Shown here one piece after another: positions 26,104 to 35,686 of a DNA stretch of 64,000 nucleotides. The stretch is from Rhodococcus sp. B50 (GTDB lineage Bacteria > Actinomycetota > Actinomycetes > Mycobacteriales > Mycobacteriaceae). How positions within the stretch are numbered: the first letter of the stretch is position 1; every line of letters begins with the position of its first letter. The stretch covers positions 3,103,480 to 3,167,479 of the forward strand of contig NZ_WPAG02000002.1 of NCBI RefSeq assembly GCF_013602415.1. Direction: 5' to 3'. A program made the translations under genes and the position numbers. The notes under the pieces were generated by a model. That model saw only the letters and a program-made list of their open reading frames with translations. It ran no database searches and was not told the origin of the DNA.

Positions 26104-27357
26104 TCAGTGCTGGACCGGGCACCCACCCGAAGTCTTGTAGTCCACCTTGAATTCCTTGATGCCGTTGAGCCAACCCGACCGCAGGCGGTGCGGGTCGCCG
26201 ATCTTCGTGATATCCGGGACGTGATCCGCGATCGCATTGAAGATCAGGTCGATCTCCATGCGGGCGAGATTGGCGCCCAGGCAGTAATGTGCTCCCGTCC
26301 CACCGAATGCCAAGTGCGGGTTCGGATCCCGGAGAATGTTGAACTCACGAGGGTTCTCGAACACTTCTTCGTCGTTGTTGGCCGACGCGTACAGCATGAC
26401 CACGCGCTCGCCCTTGCGGATCGTCTGCCCGCCGAGTTCGGTGTCCTCGAGTGCGGTGCGCTGGAACGAGGTGACCGGCGTGGCCCAGCGAATGATCTCG
26501 TCGGCGGCGGTCTTCGGACGGTCGCGCTTGAAGATCTCCCACTGCTCCGGGTTGTCGAGGAAGGCGGCCATGCCGTGGGTGATGGCGTTGCGTGTGGTCT
26601 CGTTGCCTGCCACCGCGAGGACGATGAAGAAGAAGCCGAATTCTTCTGGGGCGAGTTCGTCGCCGTCGATGTCGGCTTCGATGAGAGTGGTGACGATGTC
26701 GTCCGCCGGGTTCGCCTTGCGCTCGGCTGCCATCTGGTACGCGTACCCGAGCACTTCCATCGACGCGGCCGCCGGGTCGGCGGTGTTGTCCGGGTCGTCG
26801 TAGCCCGTCATCTGGTTGGACCATTCGAAGATCTTGGCGCGGTCCTCCTGCGGCACACCGATGAGATCGGCGATGGCCTGCAACGGGAGTTCAGCGGCGA
26901 TCTGCGTGACGAAGTCGCCACCGCCGGCCTCACACGCCTCTCCGACAATGGCCCTCGCGCGGCGATCCAGTTCGTCGCGCAGGCCGTTGATCGCGCGCGG
27001 CGTGAACCCGCGGGCGACGAGTTTGCGCAGTTTGGTGTGTTCGGGAGCGTCCTTGTTGAGCAGGACGTGACGCTGCAGTTCGATGGCTTCGCGCGGCATG
27101 TCGTCGTTGAACCGCGGAATCGCAGTGTTCTCCCAGTTGGAGAACACGTCGCTCCGGCGGGAGACCTCACGGACCTCCTCGTGCCGGGAGACAACCCAGA
27201 ATCCGTCGTCGTGGAACCCACCGACGTCGGGAGACTTCTTGTTCCACCACACCGGCGCCGTCTTCCGCAGTTCCGCGAACTCTTCGAACGGCATACGGTC
27301 TAGATACAGATCGGGGTCGGTGAAGTCGATGTCCTCGGGGATGTTCGGCTGCGCCAC
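26104..27357 (-). CDS. cyp125: Cytochrome P450 CYP125, steroid C26/C27 monooxygenase
   Basis: This 417-residue P450 has the I-helix AGNETTRNA, ExxR in DEIIRWATP, and the heme loop FGGTGAHYCLGANLAR with the Cys ligand. CYP125 hydroxylates and oxidises the terminal methyl of cholesterol or cholest-4-en-3-one to the acid, the first side-chain step. It is divergent from fadA5, as in mycobacteria, and a consensus KstR box lies 41 bp upstream. The GTG at 27357, with an AGGAGA site, was chosen over a longer start at 27405 that would put the operator against the start. P450 electron-transfer partners are not in the window. Confidence 0.93.
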   Translation of the reverse strand: MAQPNIPEDIDFTDPDLYLDRMPFEEFAELRKTAPVWWNKKSPDVGGFHDDGFWVVSRHEEVREVSRRSDVFSNWENTAIPRFNDDMPREAIELQRHVLLNKDAPEHTKLRKLVARGFTPRAINGLRDELDRRARAIVGEACEAGGGDFVTQIAAELPLQAIADLIGVPQEDRAKIFEWSNQMTGYDDPDNTADPAAASMEVLGYAYQMAAERKANPADDIVTTLIEADIDGDELAPEEFGFFFIVLAVAGNETTRNAITHGMAAFLDNPEQWEIFKRDRPKTAADEIIRWATPVTSFQRTALEDTELGGQTIRKGERVVMLYASANNDEEVFENPREFNILRDPNPHLAFGGTGAHYCLGANLARMEIDLIFNAIADHVPDITKIGDPHRLRSGWLNGIKEFKVDYKTSGGCPVQH

Positions 27358-27397
27358 TGATATCTCTCCTGCCCTGGCGAGTACCGCTCGCGTGATA

Positions 27398-27411
27398 TGG
27401 AACACGTTCTA
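27398..27411. promoter_or_regulatory. KstR operator TGGAACACGTTCTA (cyp125 side)
   Basis: It satisfies all fixed positions of TnnAACnnGTTnnA and lies 41 bp upstream of the cyp125 GTG, in the divergent cyp125-fadA5 region. Confidence 0.85.
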
Positions 27412-27412
27412 A

Positions 27413-29177
<1,765 letters not shown>

Positions 29178-29270
29178 GCCGGGTTCACGGACTGCACGGT
29201 CGCCCGGATCGTCTCGGGCGGGAATACTGAGTCCCGTACGTCCATGTTCTCGACGAAGGGATGTCGCACG

Positions 29271-29930
29271 ATGGCAACCACGAATCACGACAAGGTACTC
29301 GACCGGCGCGAGATCGCAGCTGCGCTGCTTCGAGCACTCGAGAGACGCCACGAGGTGCTCGACGTGATCGTCGAAAGCAAGGACCGGGCCGAGGCCGTCT
29401 CTGAGCTCGCCTCGCTGCTCGACACCGACGAGTTCTGTGCGGAGGCCGTGCTCAATCTTCCGTTCCGCCGCCTGACGCAGGCGGAGCGGAAGAAGATCCG
29501 CGAGGAACTCGACGATCTCGATGCGGTACTGCAGTGGACGACGGCGGCGCGGCCGTACGCGACCGGCGCGCATTTCCGGCTGCGTCCCATCTCCCACAGC
29601 GCGGCCGACACCGCGCTGTTCACGGTGCGCTGCGCCGACCAGCTGGGCGACGACAGCGACGAGCGGGTCGAGTCGGAACGACAGCGTGGCGCCGAGTTGA
29701 TGGACGACGAGTCCGGGATGTGGCTTGTGGCCGAAGACCTTTCGGGCGACGAGCCGAAGGCCATCGGGTTCGCGTTCGGTGAGCTGACCGGCAACGAGGT
29801 CGACGTGCGGATCTGGGTGCATCCCGAGTTCCGCAAGCAGGGTTACGGCACCGCCACGCTCAAGCAGGCGCGTTCCGAACTCGCCGCGTACTTTCCCGGC
29901 TCCACCCTCATCATCCGCACACCGGCTTAG
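29271..29930 (+). CDS. GNAT acetyltransferase with GyrA-like N-terminal helices
   Basis: This 219-residue protein has two parts. Residues 8-90 (ALLRALERRHEVLDVIVES, ASLLDTDEFCAEAVLNLPFR, LTQAERKKIREELDDLDAVL) resemble the coiled-coil/tower end of DNA gyrase or topoisomerase IV subunit A. Residues 100-219 form a GNAT domain with VDVRIWVHPEFRKQGYGTATL, the acetyl-CoA loop being RKQGYGTA. The helical part could mimic or bind gyrase, and the GNAT part could acetylate it or a partner; both ideas are inference. ATG 29271 was chosen over 29244 because of a GAAGG site and the relatives' usual MATTNHD-like start. Confidence 0.7.
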   Translation: MATTNHDKVLDRREIAAALLRALERRHEVLDVIVESKDRAEAVSELASLLDTDEFCAEAVLNLPFRRLTQAERKKIREELDDLDAVLQWTTAARPYATGAHFRLRPISHSAADTALFTVRCADQLGDDSDERVESERQRGAELMDDESGMWLVAEDLSGDEPKAIGFAFGELTGNEVDVRIWVHPEFRKQGYGTATLKQARSELAAYFPGSTLIIRTPA

Positions 29931-29945
29931 GCGGCTGCGCCGCTC

Positions 29946-29985
29946 GTGCGCGTTTCCGGTAGCAATTGCTACCGGAAACGCGCAC
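29946..29985. terminator. Bidirectional 40-bp palindromic terminator
   Basis: A perfect 20+20 inverted repeat (29946-29985) lies between the convergent GNAT and SDR genes. It has no spacer bases, so a small loop forms at the centre AATT. Confidence 0.82.
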
Positions 29986-29993
29986 GGGGGCCG

Positions 29994-30908
29994 TCAGGCC
30001 CCGTATACCGGAGTCGGCGGCTGTGACGCCGCGATCAGCTTTTCGACGACGGGGCCGAGTTCCTTGGGATCCCAGCGGTCGCCCTTGTCGATCGCCTCGC
30101 CGTGCCGCCACCCGTCGGCCAGCGACACCTTGCCGCCCTCGGCCTCGAACACGCGACCGGTCACGTCCTTCGCTTCGGCACTGCCGAGCCACACGACCAG
30201 CGGCGAGACGTTCTCCGGCGCCATGGCGTCGAAACCCTCGTCGGGCGCAGCCATCATCTCGGCCATCGCGCCCCCGGCGCCGACGGTCATCCGGGTGCGT
30301 GCCGACGGTGCGATCGCGTTGACGGTCACACCGTAGCGGCCGAATTCGGCTGCGGCCTGGATGGTGAGCGTTGCGATACCGGCCTTGGCGGCGGCGTAGT
30401 TGCCCTGACCGATGCTGCCCATCAGACCGGCGCCCGAGCTGGTGTTGATGATGCGGGCGTCGACGGGGTTACCGGCCTTGGCCTCGGCGCGCCAATAGGA
30501 CATGGCGTGACGCATCGGCGCGAAATGCCCCTTGAGGTGCACGCGGATGACGGCATCCCACTCGTCCTCGCTCATGTTGGCGAGCATGCGGTCGCGCAGG
30601 AAGCCGGCATTGTTGACGAGCACGTCGAGCCGGCCGAAATTGTCGAGCGCCGTCTTCACGAGGTTCTCGGCACCGGCCCAGTCGGCGACGTCGTCACCGT
30701 TGACGACGGCTTCGCCGCCTGCGGCACGGATCTCCTCGACGACCAGTTCACCCGGGCTCTCACCCGTGGCGGATCCGTCGCTGCCGACACCGATGTCGTT
30801 GACGACGACCTTTGCCCCCTCGGCCGCGAAGGCCAGGGCGTGGGCGCGGCCGAGGCCACGCCCGGCGCCGGTCACGATGACGACGCGCCCGTCCAGCAGT
30901 CCACTCAC
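29994..30908 (-). CDS. SDR family oxidoreductase (Rv3548c-like)
   Basis: This 304-residue short-chain dehydrogenase has the cofactor motif TGAGRGLGRAHALAFA, VNNAGFLRD, and active-site Ser and Tyr-x-x-x-Lys in INTSSGAGLMGSIGQGNYAAAKAG. It resembles Rv3548c, and the gene before it resembles Rv3549c, the same pair found after fadA5-ddn in M. tuberculosis. The likely substrates are steroid or side-chain hydroxyacyl-CoA esters. Its GTG start overlaps the upstream SDR stop (GTGA). Confidence 0.85.
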   Translation of the reverse strand: MSGLLDGRVVIVTGAGRGLGRAHALAFAAEGAKVVVNDIGVGSDGSATGESPGELVVEEIRAAGGEAVVNGDDVADWAGAENLVKTALDNFGRLDVLVNNAGFLRDRMLANMSEDEWDAVIRVHLKGHFAPMRHAMSYWRAEAKAGNPVDARIINTSSGAGLMGSIGQGNYAAAKAGIATLTIQAAAEFGRYGVTVNAIAPSARTRMTVGAGGAMAEMMAAPDEGFDAMAPENVSPLVVWLGSAEAKDVTGRVFEAEGGKVSLADGWRHGEAIDKGDRWDPKELGPVVEKLIAASQPPTPVYGA

Positions 30909-31681
30909 TTCGTCTCCTTCGTTCGGGCCGCTGCCATATAGGCAGGGCGTTCACCGCCGCCGTGGACGGTCAATGTCGATCCGCTGACGTAGCTCGACAG
31001 CGGAGAGGCCAGGAACGCGGCGCAGTGGCCGATGTCCTCGGGCTGAGCCAGCCGGCCCAGTGGGACGGTCTCGCCGACTGCGGCGACACCCGCCTTGTCT
31101 CCGTAGAACAGGTGCGACTGTTCGGTTTCGACCAGGCCGACCACCACCGAGTTCACCCGTACCTTCGGTGCCCACTCGACGGCGAGCGACTGTGCAAGGC
31201 TGTCGACGCCCGCCTTGGCCGCACCGTAGGCCGCGGTGCCCGGGGAGGGGCGGGATCCGCTCACGCTCGAGATGTTGACGATCGATCCCCCGGTGTCCTG
31301 CTTCTGCATCACCGCGTTGGCGGCCTGCGCGACCAGCAGCGGGGACAGCAGGTTCAGCTCCACGATCTTGGCGTGGAACTTCGGGCTGGCATCGGCTGCC
31401 AGCGCGAACGGCGAGCCACCGGCATTGTTCACCACGACGTCGAGCCGGCCGTGGCGGTCCACGATCGTCTCGATCAACGTGCCGACCTGATCGGCGTCGC
31501 GGACGTCGCACTTCAGGAACTCCGCGGTCCGCCCGTCTGCTTCGAGTGGCTGTTCGGGTTCGTTGCGTGCACACGTCACGACTGTCGCGCCGGCGCGGAG
31601 GAACACCTTGGTGATACCTGCACCGACTCCTCGTATCCCCCCGGTGACGAGCACGACCGCACCGTCGAGTCCCAGATCCAT
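30905..31681 (-). CDS. SDR family oxidoreductase (Rv3549c-like)
   Basis: This 258-residue protein (Rv3549c has 259) shows VLVTGGIRGVGAGITKVFL, VVVNNAGGSPFA, and ISSVSGSRPSPGTAAYGAAKAG with Ser, Tyr and Lys of the SDR catalytic set. The C-terminal GSTLTVHGGGE strand is typical. It is the first gene of a two-gene minus-strand operon behind an 18-bp palindrome at 31738-31755, not a KstR box, so its regulation may differ from cyp125 and fadA5. It is probably a steroid or hydroxyacyl-CoA dehydrogenase. Confidence 0.85.
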   Translation of the reverse strand: MDLGLDGAVVLVTGGIRGVGAGITKVFLRAGATVVTCARNEPEQPLEADGRTAEFLKCDVRDADQVGTLIETIVDRHGRLDVVVNNAGGSPFALAADASPKFHAKIVELNLLSPLLVAQAANAVMQKQDTGGSIVNISSVSGSRPSPGTAAYGAAKAGVDSLAQSLAVEWAPKVRVNSVVVGLVETEQSHLFYGDKAGVAAVGETVPLGRLAQPEDIGHCAAFLASPLSSYVSGSTLTVHGGGERPAYMAAARTKETK

Positions 31682-31737
31682 TCGCTGCCTCCACGTCGTT
31701 CACCCCGCAGGATGCGCGGGTCTCACGCCGACAACTT

Positions 31738-31755
31738 ACCAAGCAATCGCTTGGT
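31738..31755. promoter_or_regulatory. TetR-type operator ACCAAGCAATCGCTTGGT
   Basis: Inverted repeat with arms ACCAAGC and GCTTGGT and a 4-base centre. It lies 57 bp upstream of the SDR start and about 120 bp upstream of the chsH2 gene on the other strand. It differs in spacing from the KstR2 box (AnCAAGnnCTTGnT) and from KstR, so another TetR protein probably uses it. Confidence 0.72.
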
Positions 31756-31875
31756 TTGGTACCGGCTCCCCCGCCCTCCGACCTCCGCTCCTGCTCAGTG
31801 GGAATCGAGGGATGTTGCTTGTCGACCCCACTTAGCGTGACGACGAACGCGCGTGCCGAAGAGGAGTGATTGGCC

Positions 31876-32430
31876 ATGCAGACCGTCGAGCAGGATTACG
31901 AGAAATACGTCGGGCAGGTGGCCGAACCACCCCGCGTGGCGCGATACGCGGTCAACGACGCCATGATCCGCAACTGGGTCGAGGCCCACGACGACTTCAA
32001 TCCGATCTACGTCGACGCCGAGGTCGCCCGCGAAACCGGACGCGATTCGATCGTCTGCCCGCCCGCCATGATCTCCACCTGGATCATGGCCGGCTACCGC
32101 CGCTGGCGTGAGGTCCAGCGCAAGCGCGCCGAGGGCGTGGTGGAAGACTTCGCGTACTCCCGGATGCTCGCCGACCTCGATCGTGAGGGTTTCACCTCCG
32201 TCGTCGCGACGAACGTCGAGCAGGACTACCACCGCGAACTCGCCCCGGGCGACCACATCACCGCCCATTACACGATCGAGTCCGTATCCGAGGTCAAGCG
32301 AACGGGTCTCGGCGACGGCCGATTCTTCACGCTCTACAAGCGTTACGAGGATCAGAACGGCGAACTCGTCGCCGAAGAACGTTTCCGGATGCTCCGGTTC
32401 GACCCGAACACCGACAAGGAGACGCGATGA
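31876..32430 (+). CDS. chsH2: ChsH2 N-terminal (MaoC) half: steroid enoyl-CoA hydratase subunit
   Basis: This 184-residue hotdog-fold protein of the MaoC type (YAVNDAMIRNWVEAHDDFNPIY, ICPPAMISTWIM) matches the N-terminal half of mycobacterial ChsH2 (about 311 residues), which pairs with ChsH1 to hydrate the 3-oxo-pregna-diene carboxyl-CoA side chain. Here it ends after the MaoC domain and the DUF35 half is a separate overlapping gene (ATGA). Start at ATG 31876, 9 bp after GAGGAG; a TTG at 31870 is less likely. First gene of the six-gene C3-removal operon. Confidence 0.85.
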   Translation: MQTVEQDYEKYVGQVAEPPRVARYAVNDAMIRNWVEAHDDFNPIYVDAEVARETGRDSIVCPPAMISTWIMAGYRRWREVQRKRAEGVVEDFAYSRMLADLDREGFTSVVATNVEQDYHRELAPGDHITAHYTIESVSEVKRTGLGDGRFFTLYKRYEDQNGELVAEERFRMLRFDPNTDKETR

Positions 32431-32834
32431 CCGCCGTCCCCCGGCTCACCATCACCCAGGACAACCAGTTCTGGTTCGACGCCGTCCGTGAGGGCCGACT
32501 CGAGATCCAGCAGTGCAACGAGTGCGGTACCCTGCGCCACCCTCCGGGTCCGGCATGCCCGGCGTGCCGCTCGTTCGAGTGGAAGACCGTCGAATCCTCC
32601 CGGCGCGGAACGCTTCACAGCTGGACGATCATCCACCATCCCCAGGATCCGGCCTTCGAGTACCCGCTCGCCGTCGGACTGATCGACCTCGACGAAGGAA
32701 TCCGCATCGTCGCCGACATCGCCGGCGTCGACCACGACACCCTCGAGATCGGCATGGAACTCGAGGTGGGATTCGCCGAGCACGCACACGGCGAGATCCT
32801 GCCTCAGCTGCGCAAGCCCGGAGGAGACGCATGA
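32427..32834 (+). CDS. ChsH2 C-terminal half: stand-alone DUF35 zinc-ribbon/OB-fold protein
   Basis: This 135-residue protein has a zinc ribbon with four Cys (QQCNECGTLRHPPGPACPAC, residues about 29-48) followed by an OB-fold (LHSWTIIHHPQ, AVGLIDLDEGIRIVADIAG). In mycobacteria this domain is fused to ChsH2, binds Ltp2 and is needed for its retro-aldolase activity. In this genome it is a separate protein, overlapping the MaoC part (ATGA) and chsH1 (ATGA), so the stoichiometry is kept by coupled translation. Confidence 0.87.
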   Translation: MTAVPRLTITQDNQFWFDAVREGRLEIQQCNECGTLRHPPGPACPACRSFEWKTVESSRRGTLHSWTIIHHPQDPAFEYPLAVGLIDLDEGIRIVADIAGVDHDTLEIGMELEVGFAEHAHGEILPQLRKPGGDA

Positions 32835-33241
32835 ACCTCGTCGAATGCACTGTCGGGCAGGAACTTCCCGAACTCGTCCTGCCGATGGATCGCACCACCA
32901 TCGTGGCCACCGCGATCGCCTCGCAGGATTTCGAAGATGTTCACCACGACCCGGATGCCGCACTCGGACGCGGCACCCCGGACGTCTTCATGAGTATCAA
33001 CGCCACGAACGGTTTCGTCGACCGGTACGTCACCGATTGGACCGGACCGTCGGCGCGGGTACGCCGCGCGTCGTTGCGCCTGGGCGTGCCCTGCTTCCCC
33101 GGTGATCCCATGCACATGAACGGTGAGGTGACCGCCGTCGACGGCGCGACCGTCACTCTGAAGGTGCAGGGCCGCAACAGCAGAGGCGTCCACGTCACCG
33201 CCGAGGTCGTGGTGGAGCCCTACGAGAGGAAGGCACGATGA
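32831..33241 (+). CDS. chsH1: ChsH1 MaoC-like enoyl-CoA hydratase subunit
   Basis: This 136-residue single-hotdog protein compares with 129 for M. tuberculosis ChsH1. It has the hydratase signature SQDFEDVHHDPDAAL with the catalytic Asp and His, then the MSINATNGFVDRYV helix. ChsH1 provides the active site of the ChsH1-ChsH2 heterotetramer. Its stop overlaps the ltp2 start (ATGA). Confidence 0.9.
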   Translation: MNLVECTVGQELPELVLPMDRTTIVATAIASQDFEDVHHDPDAALGRGTPDVFMSINATNGFVDRYVTDWTGPSARVRRASLRLGVPCFPGDPMHMNGEVTAVDGATVTLKVQGRNSRGVHVTAEVVVEPYERKAR

Positions 33242-34422
33242 CCGTCAAGGGCTTCTCCGGAACCGCTGCTATCGCCGGCATCGGAGCCACCGAATTCTCC
33301 AAGAACTCCGGTCGCAGCGAATGGCAGCTCGCGTGTGAGGCGGTACTCGCAGCGCTCGCCGACGCACAGATCGGCGTCGAAGAGGTCGACGGCTTCGCGT
33401 TGTTCACCATGGAGACGAACCCCGAGATCGCGGTCGCCCGCGCACTCGGCATTCCCGAGCTGAAGTTCTTCAGCCGCATCCCGCACGGCGGCGGTGGTGC
33501 CTGTGCCCCCGTGCAGCAGGCCGCACTGGCCGTCTCGAGCGGTGTCGCCGACGTCGTTGTGGTCTACCGCGCCTTCAACGAGCGCTCCGGCCACCGATTC
33601 GGTGCCGGACCGCCGCCGTTCGCCTACAACTCGAGTACCGACCAGGAATACCGGAACTGGATCAACCCGTACGGCCTGCTCACTCCCGCACAGCAGGAAG
33701 CCTTCCTGGCGCGCACCTACATGCACAAGTACGGCGCCACGAGCGCGGACTTCGGGCAGATCTCCGTGCTCTCGCGCAAGCACGCGGCGAACAATCCCAA
33801 GGCCTGGTTCTACGAGCGACCCATCACCATCGACGACCACCAGAATTCGCGGATGCTCGCCGACCCGCTACGTCTGCTCGACTGCTGCCAGGAGAGCGAC
33901 GGCGGCCAGGCCCTGGTCATCGTGAGTGCCGAACGCGCACGTGATCTTCCGCATCCCCCTGCGATCATCACTGCCGCAGCGCAGGGCGTCGGTCCCCAGC
34001 AGATCTCGATGAGCAGTTACTACCGTGACGACATCGACGCGATGCCCGAGGTCGAACTCGTCGCCCGGCAGATGTGGGCCCAGGCCGGTTTCGGCCCCGA
34101 GGGCATCGACGCCGCGATTCTCTACGACGCCTTCACCCCCATGGTCCTCCTCCAGCTCGAGGAGTACGGCTTCTGCGGTCGTGGCGAGGCGAAGGACTTC
34201 ATCGCCGACGGCAACCTGGAGGTGGACGGGCGGCTCCCGATCAACACCCACGGTGGTCAGCTCGGCGAAGGCTACATCCACGGCGTCAACGGCATCGCCG
34301 AAGGCGTCCGGCTCATCCGCGGCACGTCCGTGAACCAGCCGGCCAAGAACCTGGACAACGTGCTCGTCACGGGTGGATCGCCGGTGCCGCACAGCGCGAT
34401 CGTCCTCTCGGCCGACCGTTAG
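33238..34422 (+). CDS. ltp2: Steroid side-chain aldolase Ltp2
   Basis: This 394-residue thiolase-fold protein (Rv3540c has 386) shows AAIAGIGATEFSKNSGRSEW, IPHGGGGACAPVQQAALAV, CCQESDGGQALVIVSA, SSYYRDDIDAMPEVEL, ILYDAFTPMVLLQL and NTHGGQLGEGYIHG. The conserved Tyr residues around SSYYRDD and the GEGYIHG loop fit the retro-aldolase rather than true thiolase chemistry. Ltp2 with the DUF35 domain of ChsH2 cleaves the 17-hydroxy C22-CoA intermediate to androstenedione-type product and propionyl-CoA. It lies downstream of its DUF35 partner in the same operon. Confidence 0.92.
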   Translation: MTVKGFSGTAAIAGIGATEFSKNSGRSEWQLACEAVLAALADAQIGVEEVDGFALFTMETNPEIAVARALGIPELKFFSRIPHGGGGACAPVQQAALAVSSGVADVVVVYRAFNERSGHRFGAGPPPFAYNSSTDQEYRNWINPYGLLTPAQQEAFLARTYMHKYGATSADFGQISVLSRKHAANNPKAWFYERPITIDDHQNSRMLADPLRLLDCCQESDGGQALVIVSAERARDLPHPPAIITAAAQGVGPQQISMSSYYRDDIDAMPEVELVARQMWAQAGFGPEGIDAAILYDAFTPMVLLQLEEYGFCGRGEAKDFIADGNLEVDGRLPINTHGGQLGEGYIHGVNGIAEGVRLIRGTSVNQPAKNLDNVLVTGGSPVPHSAIVLSADR

Positions 34423-34461
34423 GCCCGTAACCCGGGCCCCGAACACCTCTCAGGAGACCAC

Positions 34462-35685
34462 ATGCATCCCGAGCTGTCCGACACGTCACGGCGGCTGCGT
34501 ACCGAACTGCGGGAGTATTTCGCCCGCATCATCGACGACGACGATCGACGTGCCCTGGTCGACCAGACCGAGGGCGGACCGGTCTTCGACAAGATCTACC
34601 GGCAGATGGGCTCCGACGGCTGGCTCGGCCTGGGATGGCCCGAGGAGTACGGCGGACGCGGCGAGGACCCCGAGGCACTCTACGTCTTCTACGACGAGAC
34701 GATCCGCGCCGGCGCGCCGGTCTCGCTGGTCACGCTCAACACCGTCGCCCCGGCGCTGATGAAGTACGGCACGCAGGAGCAGAAGGACTTCTTCCTTCCC
34801 AAGATCCTCACGGGTGAACTGAAGTTCGCGATCGGGTACACCGAGCCCGGTGCCGGCACCGACCTTGCCGCACTACAGACCAAGGCGCGCGTCGACGGGG
34901 ACGAACTGGTCATCAACGGCAACAAGCTGTTCACGTCTTCCGCCATCTTTGCCGATTGGATCTGGCTCGCCGTCCGTACCGATCCGGATGCTCCGCGCCA
35001 CAAGGGGATCTCGGTCGTGCTCGTACCGACCTCCTCGCCGGGCTTCTCCGCCACCGAGATCAAGACCGTCGGTGGCATCAGCACCGCCGTGACGTACTAC
35101 GAGGACATCCGCGTCCCGCTGAGCAACGTCGTCGGCGAACTCAACGGCGGCTGGACTCTGATCACGAGCCAGCTCAACCACGAGCGTGTCGCGCTGGCCG
35201 CCCGCGGGGGCATCGCCAACGAGATGTACGACGAGGTCCTCGCCTGGGCGAAGCAGGAACCATTCGGTCCCGGCGTGCTGTTCGACGTCCCGTGGGTACG
35301 TTCGACTCTCGCCGAGGTCTACGCGCTGCTGTCGGCAGCCGACCTCGTGAACCTGCGCCTGGTGTCGGACATCGCGGCCAACACACTCGACGGTGGCGAC
35401 TCCGCCGCTGCGAAGGTGTTCGGAACCGAAGGCGTGGTCGCGGCGTACGGAATGTTGCAGGAGGTGCTCGGTGCCCGTGGTCTGCTGCGTCCCGGCAGCC
35501 CCGGAGCGGTGATCGAGGGCCGCGTCGAAGCACTCGGTCGACGCGCGCAGAACAACACCTTCGGCGGCGGAAGCAACGAGGTGATGCGCGAGATCGTGGC
35601 GGCCAGGACCCTCGGGATGACACTCGGCGCCCGACGACGTCCCGATACAACGGCCACGAAGACACCCGCCGAGACGAGGAGCTGA
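34462..35685 (+). CDS. fadE29: Acyl-CoA dehydrogenase subunit ChsE2-like (FadE29-like)
   Basis: This 407-residue ACAD shows the classic FAD/substrate region IGYTEPGAGTDLAALQTKA, LFTSSAIFADWIWLAVRT, and a C-terminal GRRAQNNTFGGGSNEVMREIVA. M. tuberculosis FadE28-FadE29 (ChsE1-ChsE2) is an obligate heterotetramer that dehydrogenates the 3-carbon steroid side chain. A tail of about 20 residues after MTLGARRRP is longer than usual. The start has AGGAGAC before ATG 34462, and the partner subunit begins one base after its stop. The assignment 29 rather than 28 rests on the complete C-terminal ACAD motif. Confidence 0.85.
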   Translation: MHPELSDTSRRLRTELREYFARIIDDDDRRALVDQTEGGPVFDKIYRQMGSDGWLGLGWPEEYGGRGEDPEALYVFYDETIRAGAPVSLVTLNTVAPALMKYGTQEQKDFFLPKILTGELKFAIGYTEPGAGTDLAALQTKARVDGDELVINGNKLFTSSAIFADWIWLAVRTDPDAPRHKGISVVLVPTSSPGFSATEIKTVGGISTAVTYYEDIRVPLSNVVGELNGGWTLITSQLNHERVALAARGGIANEMYDEVLAWAKQEPFGPGVLFDVPWVRSTLAEVYALLSAADLVNLRLVSDIAANTLDGGDSAAAKVFGTEGVVAAYGMLQEVLGARGLLRPGSPGAVIEGRVEALGRRAQNNTFGGGSNEVMREIVAARTLGMTLGARRRPDTTATKTPAETRS

Positions 35686-35686
35686 C

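Noticed and set aside
31738-31755. KstR2 box
   Set aside because: The half-sites match CAAG/CTTG, but the spacing is six bases rather than two, so it does not fit AnCAAGnnCTTGnT.
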